Assembly: GCA_910588145.1 (NCBI GenBank)
Contig: CAJUPO010000006.1
Span: 70,607-134,606, forward strand
Reading direction: 5' to 3'
From: an uncultured Oscillospiraceae bacterium
GTDB taxonomy: Bacteria; Bacillota; Clostridia; Oscillospirales; Ruminococcaceae
DNA: 64,000 bases
A model generated the notes under the pieces. That model made no database searches, was not told where the DNA came from, and was given only the letters and a program-made list of their open reading frames with translations. The position numbers and the translations under genes are program-made. Of the stretch, positions 50,817 to 59,019 are shown piece by piece (position 1 is the stretch's first letter; the number at the start of each line of letters is the position of its first letter).

Positions 50817-51530
50817 ATGGCAATCGAAAAAATACTTATTATCGACGACGACAAAAACATTTGCGACTTACTGAGAATTTATCTTGAAAAAGAAGGCTAT
50901 GCAACAATTTTATCTCATAATGGAGATGAAGCAATGGTTAAATTCAATGCACTAAAACCTGATTTTGTACTTTTGGATATTATGCTGCCTGGTAAAGACG
51001 GCTGGCAGGTCTGCCGTGAAATCAGAAAAGTTTCTTCCGCACCAATTATCATGCTTACAGCCAAAAGCGAAACCTTTGATAAGGTTCTTGGACTTGAACT
51101 CGGAGCCGACGATTATATGGTTAAACCATTTGATACCAAAGAAGTGCTCGCAAGAATAAAAGCAATTTCAAGAAGATGCGGTACGGTCACTACTGCTGCT
51201 GAATCCAAAGAACTTCAATACAATAACCTGATTATCAATCTTACCCGTTACGAACTAAAGGTGAACGGAAAAACAATTGATACCCCGCCAAAGGAACTTG
51301 AACTTCTTTTCTTTCTTGCCTCCAATCCAAACAGGGTTTTTACCAGGGATCAGCTTCTTGATGAAGTGTGGGGCTTTGAATACTACGGCGATTCACGTAC
51401 TATCGATGTTCATATAAAACGATTGAGGGAAAAACTTGAGGGTATTTCAGATCAATGGTCCTTAAAAACTGTATGGGGCGTAGGCTACAAATTTGAACTG
51501 AATGAAGATGAACAGCATCAGTTTGAATAG
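50817..51530 (+). CDS. OmpR-family response regulator
   Basis: 237 residues. Receiver domain (about 1-120) with the acidic pocket DDD (9-11), phosphorylation site in VLLDIMLPGKDGW, and conserved Thr/Lys (IIMLTAKS, DDYMVKPFD), then a winged-helix DNA-binding domain (about 135-232, ELLFFLASNPNRVFTRDQLLDEVWG and VDVHIKRLREKL-like TIDVHIKRLREKLE). The ATG at 50817 has AGGAG at 6 bases. Operon with the histidine kinase 8 bases after. Confidence 0.95.
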   Translation: MAIEKILIIDDDKNICDLLRIYLEKEGYATILSHNGDEAMVKFNALKPDFVLLDIMLPGKDGWQVCREIRKVSSAPIIMLTAKSETFDKVLGLELGADDYMVKPFDTKEVLARIKAISRRCGTVTTAAESKELQYNNLIINLTRYELKVNGKTIDTPPKELELLFFLASNPNRVFTRDQLLDEVWGFEYYGDSRTIDVHIKRLREKLEGISDQWSLKTVWGVGYKFELNEDEQHQFE

Positions 51531-51538
51531 GTGCAGCT

Positions 51539-52900
51539 ATGAGTAAAAAAATAAATTACTTTATTGTTTTTCCTGTGATTATAATTTTAAGCTCACTGCT
51601 GACTGGATTGGCTGTTCTTTCCTCTTCCATCTCCTCAATTAAGCAGTCGCATTATATACAAATGACCAACATCTCTGAATTTATTGCAGATAATGTTAAT
51701 TCAACCGGCAGCACACTTCAAATCCAAAATGAAAATCAAATACGAACAAGCCATTTGCTCAAAGGTTATGATTTTTTTCTTTGGGATGAAAACGGAAATT
51801 ATAAATGCGGAACAATAAAAGAAAATTCAGACAGATATAGAAAAATAAAATTTGAAAAGGCTTTGGAAGATGACGAATATTTTTCCGTAAATCTAATCGG
51901 CGATACTGTTCTAATTAAAAAAGTTAATTGCAGTATTAGAAACTCATATTATATAGTACTTATAACTTCATCTGAAAATACTGCTCGAAGCATTGTTCAA
52001 ATTATATATGCCGTGGCTATCTCTGTGTTTACAATAGCTTTTATCTCCATTGTAACTTCTCATACAATAGCTAAGCTTAAAAAACCTTTGATAAAACAGT
52101 TAAATGAAGCTGCTGAAAATTATATAGAACCTGACGCCGTTTTCAGCAGTAATCTTGAGCTTGCACTTGCTATAATTCAAAAAATGAATGAAAAATTAAT
52201 TAACAGTGAAAAGCAGAAAACTGAATTTATTTCAAATATATCCCATGAACTTAAAACACCACTTACTATTATTAATGGTTTTGTGGGAGGAATCCTTGAC
52301 GGTACGATTCCTAAAAAAGATTATAATAGATATCTTGTTCATATTTCAAATGAATCTAACCGAATGACCCGCCTTGTTAAAACTATGCTGAAAACTTCAA
52401 GTATTGAATCCGGAAACCTTACAACTGATTATTCAGATATAAAAATTAATCTTTTATTAATCGAAATAATGTTTATGTTTGAAAAGAGTATCAATAATAA
52501 AAATGTTTCCGTTGAAGGTCTTGAGCAAGAAAATGACATAATTTTGCACAGCGACAATGATATAATTTATCAGATAATATATAATCTTATAGAAAATGCT
52601 GTAAAATTTGTAGATCAGGACGGAGTTATACAGGTAAATATAACCTCAGATTCTGATTTTGTTTATATCAAAATAATAAATACTGGTCCAGGTATATCTG
52701 AAAATGATATGCCGAAAATATTTGACAAATTTTACAAAACAGATTATTCAAGGAGCACTGACGTTACTGGAGTAGGTCTTGGTCTTTCTATTGTCAAGAA
52801 ATTTGTCAATTCACTTAACGGAAACATTTCAATAAACAGCTTTGAAAATAAATTTACCGAAGTTACAGTTGCTTTTCCTGTAAATCCATCAAAACAATGA
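51539..52900 (+). CDS. Membrane sensor histidine kinase
   Basis: 453 residues. Two membrane helices (about 7-30 and 150-175) flank an extracytoplasmic sensor of about 120 residues with no recognised domain; then HisKA with the phospho-accepting histidine in FISNISHELKTPLT and an ATP-binding domain: NLIENAVKFVD (N box), NTGPGISENDMPKIFDKFYKT (G1/F box), GVGLGLSIVKKF (G2). Partner of the upstream response regulator. Its last four bases overlap the start region of the next gene. Confidence 0.94.
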   Translation: MSKKINYFIVFPVIIILSSLLTGLAVLSSSISSIKQSHYIQMTNISEFIADNVNSTGSTLQIQNENQIRTSHLLKGYDFFLWDENGNYKCGTIKENSDRYRKIKFEKALEDDEYFSVNLIGDTVLIKKVNCSIRNSYYIVLITSSENTARSIVQIIYAVAISVFTIAFISIVTSHTIAKLKKPLIKQLNEAAENYIEPDAVFSSNLELALAIIQKMNEKLINSEKQKTEFISNISHELKTPLTIINGFVGGILDGTIPKKDYNRYLVHISNESNRMTRLVKTMLKTSSIESGNLTTDYSDIKINLLLIEIMFMFEKSINNKNVSVEGLEQENDIILHSDNDIIYQIIYNLIENAVKFVDQDGVIQVNITSDSDFVYIKIINTGPGISENDMPKIFDKFYKTDYSRSTDVTGVGLGLSIVKKFVNSLNGNISINSFENKFTEVTVAFPVNPSKQ

Positions 52901-52914
52901 AAGGAATATATAAC

Positions 52915-53271
52915 ATGAACGATGAAAATAACACCAATTTAAGCAGCGGAGATAATTCAGAAATTAATCCCCCTAAAGCTGAGAATACTGCTGATGTCTT
53001 ATCAGAATCATCAGAGGCTTCTCAGGCTTGTGGTTCTGAAAATGCGAAACTGCCCTTATCCCCTGAAGCTGCTGACAACTGCGCAGGCAGCAGTGAAAAA
53101 GATCAAATTAATTCCGATATTGAACCTTTGCAGACTGTCAGTACTATACCGCTAAAAACTCATAAAAATAAAATGAATATTTTCACTGCCATTATGTTAA
53201 GTTTAATATTTATTTTATCTGCTGCGCTCTCAGTTTACTGTATTTTATCAGATATAAAACACATGGGTTAA
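52915..53271 (+). CDS. Short membrane protein at the edge of the mobile element (possibly truncated)
   Basis: 118 residues: a long acidic, Ser/Asn/Glu-rich, disordered-looking N-terminus (about 1-80) and one membrane helix (about 87-110, IFTAIMLSLIFILSAALSVYCIL), then only DIKHMG before the stop. ATG 52915 (MNDENN) has AAAGGA 10 bases upstream; an ATG at 52897 overlapping the kinase stop is possible. Third gene of the two-component operon. Acidic-tail-plus-helix N-termini are typical of membrane-anchored HtrA-like proteases in such operons, so the gene may have lost its C-terminal domain to the insertion that begins right after it; this is inference. Confidence 0.7.
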   Translation: MNDENNTNLSSGDNSEINPPKAENTADVLSESSEASQACGSENAKLPLSPEAADNCAGSSEKDQINSDIEPLQTVSTIPLKTHKNKMNIFTAIMLSLIFILSAALSVYCILSDIKHMG

Positions 53272-53301
53272 ACCAGATAGGGATAAAAATAGATATGTAT
53301 C

Positions 53302-53327
53302 GGCAGGAGCATAGATTTTCTCCTGCC
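53302..53327 (-). terminator. Hairpin after the recombinase gene, near the element's left end
   Basis: GGCAGGAG - 10-base loop - CTCCTGCC lies 11 bases after the recombinase stop. There is no real T-run after it on the minus strand, so it is a weak terminator or an end-associated structure. Confidence 0.45.
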
Positions 53328-53337
53328 ACGCCTATAT

Positions 53338-54996
53338 TTAGGCGGTTTGACGTTTGGTACGCTGCATATATTCCCGTTCCATTTGCCGCATTTCCTCGTC
53401 CGTGGGGATGTCCACAATCCCGACATAGGAATAGTGGATGTCGATTTGCTGTGTCCGTTTCCCGTCCTTTTTCTCACGCTCATGGATTACGATTTTATCC
53501 ACAAATGCGTTTAGGACTTCGGGCGTCAGCTCGTCGATGCGGGTGTATTTCTTGGTGACGGCTATCAGCTTGGCGACATTGGTCGCTTCCGTGTCGGCTT
53601 CGCTGACCTCGGCTGTCAAGGCTTCGATTTCCTGCTTTAGCTGTTCCTGCTCGGCTTCATATCCGTCCGACAGCTTGTAAAAGCGTTCGTCATTCAGCTT
53701 TCCGTTGACATTATCCTCATAGATTTTACGGAACAGGCGGTCAAGCTCCTTTATCCGCTTTTCGTCCTTTTCTATCTGTTTCTGCTTTGCGGATAACTCG
53801 TATCTGCGTTCCGCAAGGGTGGCGTCAATCTGCTGTCGGATAAACACACGCTCAAACTGCTGTAAATAGGACAGGAACTGCTGAAGCTGTTTCAGGACCA
53901 ACTGTTTTAATGCGTCCTCTCGGATATAGTGCTGCGTACATTCCTTTGCCCTGCTCGTCCTTTTATACATGGAACAGCGGAAATGCGCATATCCGTTTGC
54001 CGTGGCTAGGCTGAGTTTCGCCCCGCAGTCGGCACAATAGAGCAGCCCCGAAAAGATACTTGTCATTCCGCTTTTGGTCGGTCTGCGTTTGTTCTCCCGT
54101 ATCACCTGCACTTTTTCCCACATATCCCTGTTAATAATGGGGGTATGGGCGTCCTCGATATACGTCCGCCTGTCCTTTGCGGTGGGGATGCGTTTCCTGC
54201 TCTTAAAGCCTAAACGGGTGGATTTAAAGCTCTCCGTCACGCCGATATATGCCACATTTTCCAGAATGGATGCAATCGTGGACGTCTCCCAGTTATAGGG
54301 ATGTTCCGATTTTTTTGCAACGCCGATTCCCTTTGACACCTTGTAGGCTGACGGGGTAAGCACTTTATCTTCCCAGAGGGCTGTGGCAATGGCTGACACG
54401 CCTTTTCCCTGCATACAGAGTGAGAATATCCTGCGGACGACTGCTGCCGCTTCCTCGTCCACGAGCCAGCGTGTTTTGTCATCTGGATTCCGCAAATATC
54501 CGTAGGGCGGTGCGCCCAAATGCTCCCCCGCAAGCCCTTTCGCTTTCTTGACTTCCTTTACCTTTTTGCTCGTGCTTTTGGGATACCATTCGTTGAAAAG
54601 GTTGGTAAAGGCGGCAAATTCGTTGCTCTCAAGGCTGCCCGTGTCCACGTTGTCCATGATGGCGATGAACCTCACGCCCGCTTCGGGGTAGATGATTTCG
54701 GAGTAAGAGCCGACCTCGATATAGTTCCTGCCGAAGCGTGATAAGTCTTTGACAATGACCGTTTTTACAAGCCCTTTTTCAATGTCCGCCGACATTTCCT
54801 TAAAGCTTGGGCGGTCAAAATTCGTACCCGTATAGCCGTCGTCCACGTAGAATTTCGGGTTAGGGAAACCGTGTTCTTTTGCGTATTTCATCAGATATTC
54901 TTTCTGGTTTACAATGCTGTTGCTTTCGCCTTCCCGTCCGTCATCTTGGCTTAATCTACAATACAATGCCGTAAATTCTTCCTGCTGTCTTTTCAT
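53338..54996 (-). CDS. Large serine recombinase (TnpX/TndX-like)
   Basis: 552 residues. N-terminal resolvase domain (about 1-150) with catalytic Arg14/Ser16 in YCRLS and VKDLSRFGRN; recombinase domain (about 165-260, APPYGYLRNPDDK); a zinc ribbon (CADCGAKL ... CSMYKRTSRAKEC) at about 310-355; and a long coiled coil followed by the DUF4368-like C-terminus (DIHYSYVGIVDIP). It catalyses excision and insertion by site-specific strand exchange, typically at short GA-like cores. ATG 54996 is preceded by AAGGAG at 6 bases; the upstream 20 residues of the open frame are not needed. Confidence 0.93.
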   Translation of the reverse strand: MKRQQEEFTALYCRLSQDDGREGESNSIVNQKEYLMKYAKEHGFPNPKFYVDDGYTGTNFDRPSFKEMSADIEKGLVKTVIVKDLSRFGRNYIEVGSYSEIIYPEAGVRFIAIMDNVDTGSLESNEFAAFTNLFNEWYPKSTSKKVKEVKKAKGLAGEHLGAPPYGYLRNPDDKTRWLVDEEAAAVVRRIFSLCMQGKGVSAIATALWEDKVLTPSAYKVSKGIGVAKKSEHPYNWETSTIASILENVAYIGVTESFKSTRLGFKSRKRIPTAKDRRTYIEDAHTPIINRDMWEKVQVIRENKRRPTKSGMTSIFSGLLYCADCGAKLSLATANGYAHFRCSMYKRTSRAKECTQHYIREDALKQLVLKQLQQFLSYLQQFERVFIRQQIDATLAERRYELSAKQKQIEKDEKRIKELDRLFRKIYEDNVNGKLNDERFYKLSDGYEAEQEQLKQEIEALTAEVSEADTEATNVAKLIAVTKKYTRIDELTPEVLNAFVDKIVIHEREKKDGKRTQQIDIHYSYVGIVDIPTDEEMRQMEREYMQRTKRQTA

Positions 54997-55104
54997 AAAG
55001 TTCTCCTTTCCGACAGCAGACACGGTATTGTGAAGTGTAGGTACAGTGTACCACATCTGCCCTTAAACTTCAACGCTTTAAAGCGATAATTCTTCCGCTG
55101 CCTG

Positions 55105-55407
55105 TTATTCCCCGTCGTCATCACCCCAATTTCCATCATCATAAAATCCATATCCCTGTGCGCTGCGCCGAAAAATATCCGTAAGCATTACAAGCAAGTC
55201 CCGCCCGTCTTTTCGGAAATGGGCGTTGACGGTGTATTCCGTGCCGCCGATTTTCTCGGTAAGGCTCATCGGCTCTGGGATGCGGACAAGGGGCGTGACG
55301 TTCTGGACAGGCGGCAGAGGGGGATATATTTTATCTGGATTTACCATAGGGATGTCCTTGTATTCCTCCATAATCGCCTGTATTTCTTCCTCGGACAGTC
55401 TGCTCAT
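55105..55407 (-). CDS. TnpW-like transposon protein
   Basis: 100 residues. The core KIGGTEYTVNAHFRKDGRDLL resembles the TnpW family (IGGTTYLV.. pattern) of Tn4451-type mobilizable transposons; function unknown. The N-terminal half is proline-rich (PLPPVQNVTPLVRIPEPM) and the end is acidic. Its ATG overlaps the relaxase stop by 4 bases, so translation is coupled. It lies between the relaxase and the recombinase. Confidence 0.75.
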   Translation of the reverse strand: MSRLSEEEIQAIMEEYKDIPMVNPDKIYPPLPPVQNVTPLVRIPEPMSLTEKIGGTEYTVNAHFRKDGRDLLVMLTDIFRRSAQGYGFYDDGNWGDDDGE

Positions 55408-56768
55408 CGCAATGATTCCTCCCTCCTGCGGTCTGTTTTAATTAGCTGTTTCTGTCGGTTTGGACGCTGATTTTCCATCGTGTCGTGGATTTGGTCTAAG
55501 CAGTCATCAATGTGGGCGGAGCGTTTCTCAATCCCGTCTGCATATTTCAGCCGCTTCCTAAGCTCCGTTATCCGCTCCGTCACGCCCTGTTTTTCGGCTC
55601 GGAGTGTTTCTTTTTCGGCTGGTGTGGCACGGCGTACCTTATTCCGCAAGTGCTGGCGGTAGTCGATAAGTTTATTCATTTCACTCTGGTTTTGCTCCCT
55701 GTCGGCGTGTAAGTCGGAGAGGGTGGAGATGTTATGCTTTGACATATACCGCACCTGTGCGGTAATCTCGTCCAGTTTCCGAAGCTCCTCTTTCATCATC
55801 GGGCTTGTCGGCTTGTAGTCCGTGCCTTTGGGGAATATCCCTAACTGATAGCACCAGTAGTAATATAACGCTAAGATTCCCGTGGTTTTCTGATGCGGTT
55901 TCCATGCGTTTTTGTACTGCTCTGGCATATGCGGGGAGTAGGAAATCCTTGCTTTGTAGTTCCCAAATTTGTATGCTCCCTTTAAACATGACTGTATGAA
56001 ATTGGGAGTCAGCCGCTCGTCAAGCGTGTCTAACCTTGTGAAATGGTTGTATTGCGGCAGCTTCATTTTCCAATGGCTGCCCGAAAAATCAACCTCATAT
56101 CCCTTGTCGGCAAGGTATTTTATCATGTGCTGCAAATCCCTGCTCCCGTTGATTGCTTCTTTTAAATCCTCCCGATAGACGTTGTAGCGTGTCGGCTTGC
56201 CGTTCTTTTCGTCCAGATACAGTGGTCTTGACGGGGCTTTCTTGGGGTTTTCAATTACCGACAAACCGTACTCTCGGCATAAGCGGTCGGACACTTCCCT
56301 TAACCGTTTCTGCTCCGATTTTGAGTAATTGTATTTGCTCCCATCCAGATAGGAAACGGAGTTAAAGCAGAAATGATTATGCAGATGTCCTTTGTCAAGG
56401 TGGGTGGCAACGATTATCTGGTACTTGTCGCCCCACATCTCCCTTGCTAGCTTCAATCCGATTTCATGGCACTGTTCGGGCGTTACCTCGTCTGGCTTGA
56501 AGCTCTGGTAGCCGTGCCAAGCGATATATCCGCCTGTCTTTTGGTACTGTTTTTTTGTCAAAATCATCTGCTGTAATGCTGTTTCTTTCAGACAGTTGAT
56601 TGCGGAAACATACTCGCCCTCATTTGTTTTTAACAGATTCTTCACATAGGAGAACACGTCAAAAAAATCCTGCATATCTCGATTCGGCACGGTTTTTTCT
56701 GGATTTTCTATATAGTCAATCACGTCTTTTATGCTCCCTTTGACATGCCATAGGCTCGTTACCGCCAT
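55404..56768 (-). CDS. Relaxase/mobilization nuclease
   Basis: 454-residue MobA/MobL-like relaxase that nicks oriT and starts transfer. The metal-binding histidine triad is seen in THLDKGHLHNHFCFNSV (about 107-123), the catalytic tyrosine candidate in VIDYIENPEKT (residue 19), and the family region YHGYQSFKPDEVTPEQCHEIG. The C-terminal third is a coiled coil. It starts one base after the MobC stop region with a GGGGGCGG site. No T4SS genes are visible, so the element may need a helper conjugation system unless they lie to the right. Confidence 0.9.
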   Translation of the reverse strand: MAVTSLWHVKGSIKDVIDYIENPEKTVPNRDMQDFFDVFSYVKNLLKTNEGEYVSAINCLKETALQQMILTKKQYQKTGGYIAWHGYQSFKPDEVTPEQCHEIGLKLAREMWGDKYQIIVATHLDKGHLHNHFCFNSVSYLDGSKYNYSKSEQKRLREVSDRLCREYGLSVIENPKKAPSRPLYLDEKNGKPTRYNVYREDLKEAINGSRDLQHMIKYLADKGYEVDFSGSHWKMKLPQYNHFTRLDTLDERLTPNFIQSCLKGAYKFGNYKARISYSPHMPEQYKNAWKPHQKTTGILALYYYWCYQLGIFPKGTDYKPTSPMMKEELRKLDEITAQVRYMSKHNISTLSDLHADREQNQSEMNKLIDYRQHLRNKVRRATPAEKETLRAEKQGVTERITELRKRLKYADGIEKRSAHIDDCLDQIHDTMENQRPNRQKQLIKTDRRREESLR

Positions 56769-56769
56769 A

Positions 56770-57126
56770 TCAGACCGCCCCCTGTTCTGTCAATTCTTCT
56801 ACGCTAAATCGTTGTGGGAGAGTTGTTTTCTGTTGCAGTTCTAAGATAAAATCCTCAATCTCCATACAGGTATCAGCGGCGGCAGGGTAATAAGGAACAC
56901 ACTTTTTGAAAGCGTCATGCACCTCATAGAGCTTGTTTAACAGCTCCCAAAACTCGGTTTTAGGCTTTGGCTGTGGGGCGTTTCCTTTGCATAACTGGCG
57001 CATAAATTCGGCTACGGACAGACCGCAGGCAGCGGCGCACTGCTTTAATTTTTCATGTTCTTCTTCGTTCAATCGGACGGTAATCGGGACATTCCGCGCG
57101 TCCTTTTCTGATTTTTCTCTGCTCAT
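56770..57126 (-). CDS. Relaxosome accessory protein (MobC-like, ribbon-helix-helix)
   Basis: 118 residues. The region ARNVPITVRLNEEEHEKLKQCAAACGLSVAEFMRQLCKG (about 9-48) is a typical ribbon-helix-helix domain of MobC proteins, which bend oriT DNA and help the relaxase. The rest is helical. ATG 57126 has GGAGG at about 9 bases; the open frame upstream to 57204 overlaps the oriT candidate and is not coding. Followed directly by the relaxase. Confidence 0.88.
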   Translation of the reverse strand: MSREKSEKDARNVPITVRLNEEEHEKLKQCAAACGLSVAEFMRQLCKGNAPQPKPKTEFWELLNKLYEVHDAFKKCVPYYPAAADTCMEIEDFILELQQKTTLPQRFSVEELTEQGAV

Positions 57127-57189
57127 TTTTCTTATCCTCCAGTCTTGAATTTCATTTTTAACAGGGTATTCAGGGATGTTCCCTGAGTA

Positions 57190-57275
57190 AGTCCACGCCC
57201 ACAAGCGGCGTGGATTGGGATTGTGGCTGACACAATCCGATGCTCGCTATCTCTGTGGACAACGCCGCAGAGCAT
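57190..57275. other. Candidate oriT: two adjacent inverted repeats upstream of mobC
   Basis: CCACGCC - 7 bases - GGCGTGG (57193-57213) and GGATTGTG - GCTGA - CACAATCC (57218-57238) sit next to each other, 65 bases before the MobC start; a third GCCGC/GCGGC pair follows near 57274. Location and hairpin pattern fit an origin of transfer for the adjacent relaxase; no nic site could be pinpointed. Confidence 0.5.
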
Positions 57276-57394
57276 TTTCCTGTGCAGCGGCATCTTTAAC
57301 GCCTGCCTTACCCTCCGAAAAGAAAACCCCTATGTCCTTTCCACCTCCGTTCTGGATTCGATTTCTCTTGACTTTTGGATAAATGAAAAAGCCG

Positions 57395-57634
57395 CTACAC
57401 GGCATCACGAATGACAGGAGTGTTTTCTCCTGCTTGGATTCGCAATGCTATGTAACGGCTTTGAAATTCAAAACCATGATTCCACTCATCAGCCGAAAAC
57501 AGAAGTTTATTTTCGGCGGCGGTCAGCTTTGTCCGCTGGCTGACAATCCATTCTGCAATCTATGCGCTTATTTCATTTTCAATCTTCCAATTCCCTTGTG
57601 GGTATTTTAGAATATCATAGCGGCTGCACCCATG
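57395..57634 (-). pseudogene. Degenerate small coding sequence with an internal TAG
   Basis: Minus-strand translation of this gap gives a protein-like stretch: SRYDILKYPQGNWKIENEISA, then TAG (57560-57562), then IAEWIVSQRTKLTAAENKLL and SADEWNHGFEFQSRYIALRIQ up to AGENTPVIRDAV and a stop at 57395. No ATG/GTG/TTG precedes either half in frame. Composition is native to the element. I read it as a broken accessory gene or unrecognised family; not certain. Confidence 0.4.
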
Positions 57635-57698
57635 TCAAGAAATTTGGCAAAACTTTTAGTATTCCCTGTGGACAAACTTTTTATACATCCGTTTTTAA

Positions 57699-57731
57699 AA
57701 TTGGGCGGGGGAATTTTATCCCTCACCCAAT
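57699..57731 (-). terminator. Probable terminator after the sigma-region-4 gene
   Basis: Minus strand TTGGGTGAGGGA - TAAAA - TTCCCCCGCCCAA hairpin followed by TTTTAAAAA; imperfect stem. Confidence 0.55.
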
Positions 57732-57762
57732 AGTCCATAGAAAAGCGGGAAATATTAGACGC

Positions 57763-58188
57763 TTATAAAATTTTCCGCAGCTTTTTCCGCAGATGGTTTA
57801 ACCTTGCATAAATAGCCCCCGCTGTCAGTCCAACAAGCGGGGCAATCTCCTTTGTGGAATAGCCCTGCATTTTCAGCAGGACGATTTGCAGGGTACGCCT
57901 ATCCACCGTAAGCAATGCCCGATATAGGGTTTCGTTTTCAATTTCGTCCAGTAAATCGGCAACGGTCATTACCTCCGCCTGCTTCTCCCTGTCTGCCATT
58001 CCCTCAAGGTATTCCCCGAAGTTGCTTGACCAGTGGTAAAACCGCCTGTTGGAATTGAAGTCTGCCCTGTCGTCTATGCGGATTTGCGGGGTGGTGGTTT
58101 CATCAACTCCATGTTCCCGCAATATTTTTTCTTCGGCTTCTTTCCAGATACGCCATTTCCTGTCTTCACGTCCGTTGTTGTATGCCAT
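57763..58188 (-). CDS. Sigma-70 region-4-like regulatory protein of the mobile element
   Basis: 141 residues. The C-terminal half (about 85-141) is a sigma region 4 helix-turn-helix: LQIVLLKMQGYSTKEIAPLVGLTAGAIYARLNHLRKKLRKIL. Region 2 is missing, as in the small sigma-like proteins of Tn916/ICE-type elements, which activate element genes rather than act as full sigma factors. N-terminus MAYNNGREDRKWRIWKEAEEKILREHGVDE is charged and helical. GGAGG site 10 bases before the ATG. Between the MobC/oriT region and the KTR gene. Confidence 0.85.
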   Translation of the reverse strand: MAYNNGREDRKWRIWKEAEEKILREHGVDETTTPQIRIDDRADFNSNRRFYHWSSNFGEYLEGMADREKQAEVMTVADLLDEIENETLYRALLTVDRRTLQIVLLKMQGYSTKEIAPLVGLTAGAIYARLNHLRKKLRKIL

Positions 58189-58741
58189 TCTCCTTTTTCC
58201 TCCAATCTGAATTGAGCAGGCTTCTGCCTGCGATGCTTCTTGACCATTAGGTCAAGAAGATTGCTGTTTAACTAATGCAGATGGAAAAGGCGGCGAACGG
58301 CAGCCAACATCAGAAAAAGCCCTGCGGCGTATTCCGATAAAAATTGACAAAATAAAAACCGCAAAGGTACTGTGACCTTTACGGTTGTAGGAAATGCAGC
58401 TTCTACCATTGGGATATTCTATTTCTGTTTTCATGGCGAGAAGCAGCCTTACATATGCAGGGATTTTTTTAACTGGCTTCCTGCCAGTCCCCGATATGCT
58501 ATGTATGGATGAACATTGCGTTGTATGGACAAATAAGTAACCGCCCGAAAAAAGAACATAAAAAATCTCCCCCAACTTTAAAAACAGGTCTGGAGAGTGT
58601 CTGTTAAGTCTTTTCGGGCATAGCAATACCGCCCACCATACGCCGTTTTTTTATTTGGTGGGCGTTTGGCTTAAAACCTTATGAAATAAAATAGAGCCAA
58701 CGAACTATGATATAAACTCACAAGTTCATCGGCTCTGCGTC
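58189..58741. other. Spacer between element sigma-like gene and KTR gene, mostly without a recognised gene
   Basis: About 550 bases. It holds a 124-codon minus-strand open frame (58252-58626) whose amino-acid pattern (Cys/Ser/Arg-rich, no domain, no good ribosome binding site) makes coding doubtful, a CTGGC/GCCAG hairpin near 58469-58483, and a hairpin GCCCACCA/TGGTGGGC near 58634-58666. No other signal seen. Confidence 0.4.
58692..58740 (-). terminator. Hairpin after the KTR gene
   Basis: Minus strand AGAGCCGATGAACT - loop - AGTTCGTTGGCTCT, followed by ATTTTATTT, 2 bases after the KTR stop. Confidence 0.65.
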
Positions 58742-58912
58742 TTAAGCGTCTGGCTCTTTGATGACAGTTACTTGTAACTCTTTTACATTAATCAACGTTT
58801 CCTGCTTACATTTCGGACAGTAGAGCGGATAGTTTTTCATAATCGTATCCGATCTAATTCTGTCACGAGTTTTACTACCGCAGATGGGGCAGCGTATCCA
58901 TTCTAATTTCAT
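58742..58912 (-). CDS. Cysteine-rich KTR-domain protein
   Basis: 56-residue protein missed by a 60-codon length filter: MKLEWIRCPICGSKTRDRIR, then SDTIMKNYPLYCPKCKQETL and INVKELQVTVIKEPDA. Two CxxC pairs (CPIC and CPKC) separated by about 21 residues form a small zinc ribbon; the KTR residues lie just after the first. Small proteins of this type are frequent in Tn916-like and related elements; function unknown. Followed by a terminator hairpin. Confidence 0.82.
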   Translation of the reverse strand: MKLEWIRCPICGSKTRDRIRSDTIMKNYPLYCPKCKQETLINVKELQVTVIKEPDA

Positions 58913-59019
58913 TTTTCAAATACCTCTCTATTATTTTCGAATAATAAGCTATTTCTCTTGTGTGATTGATTCGCATATATTTACCTATCCTTTGCATGGC
59001 TTTTTCAATTTTCAATCAT

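Noticed and set aside
58252..58626. 124-codon frame in the mobile element
   Set aside because: No ribosome binding site, no domain, Ser/Arg/Cys-rich sequence; it may be conserved only because the DNA is. Left as part of the spacer.
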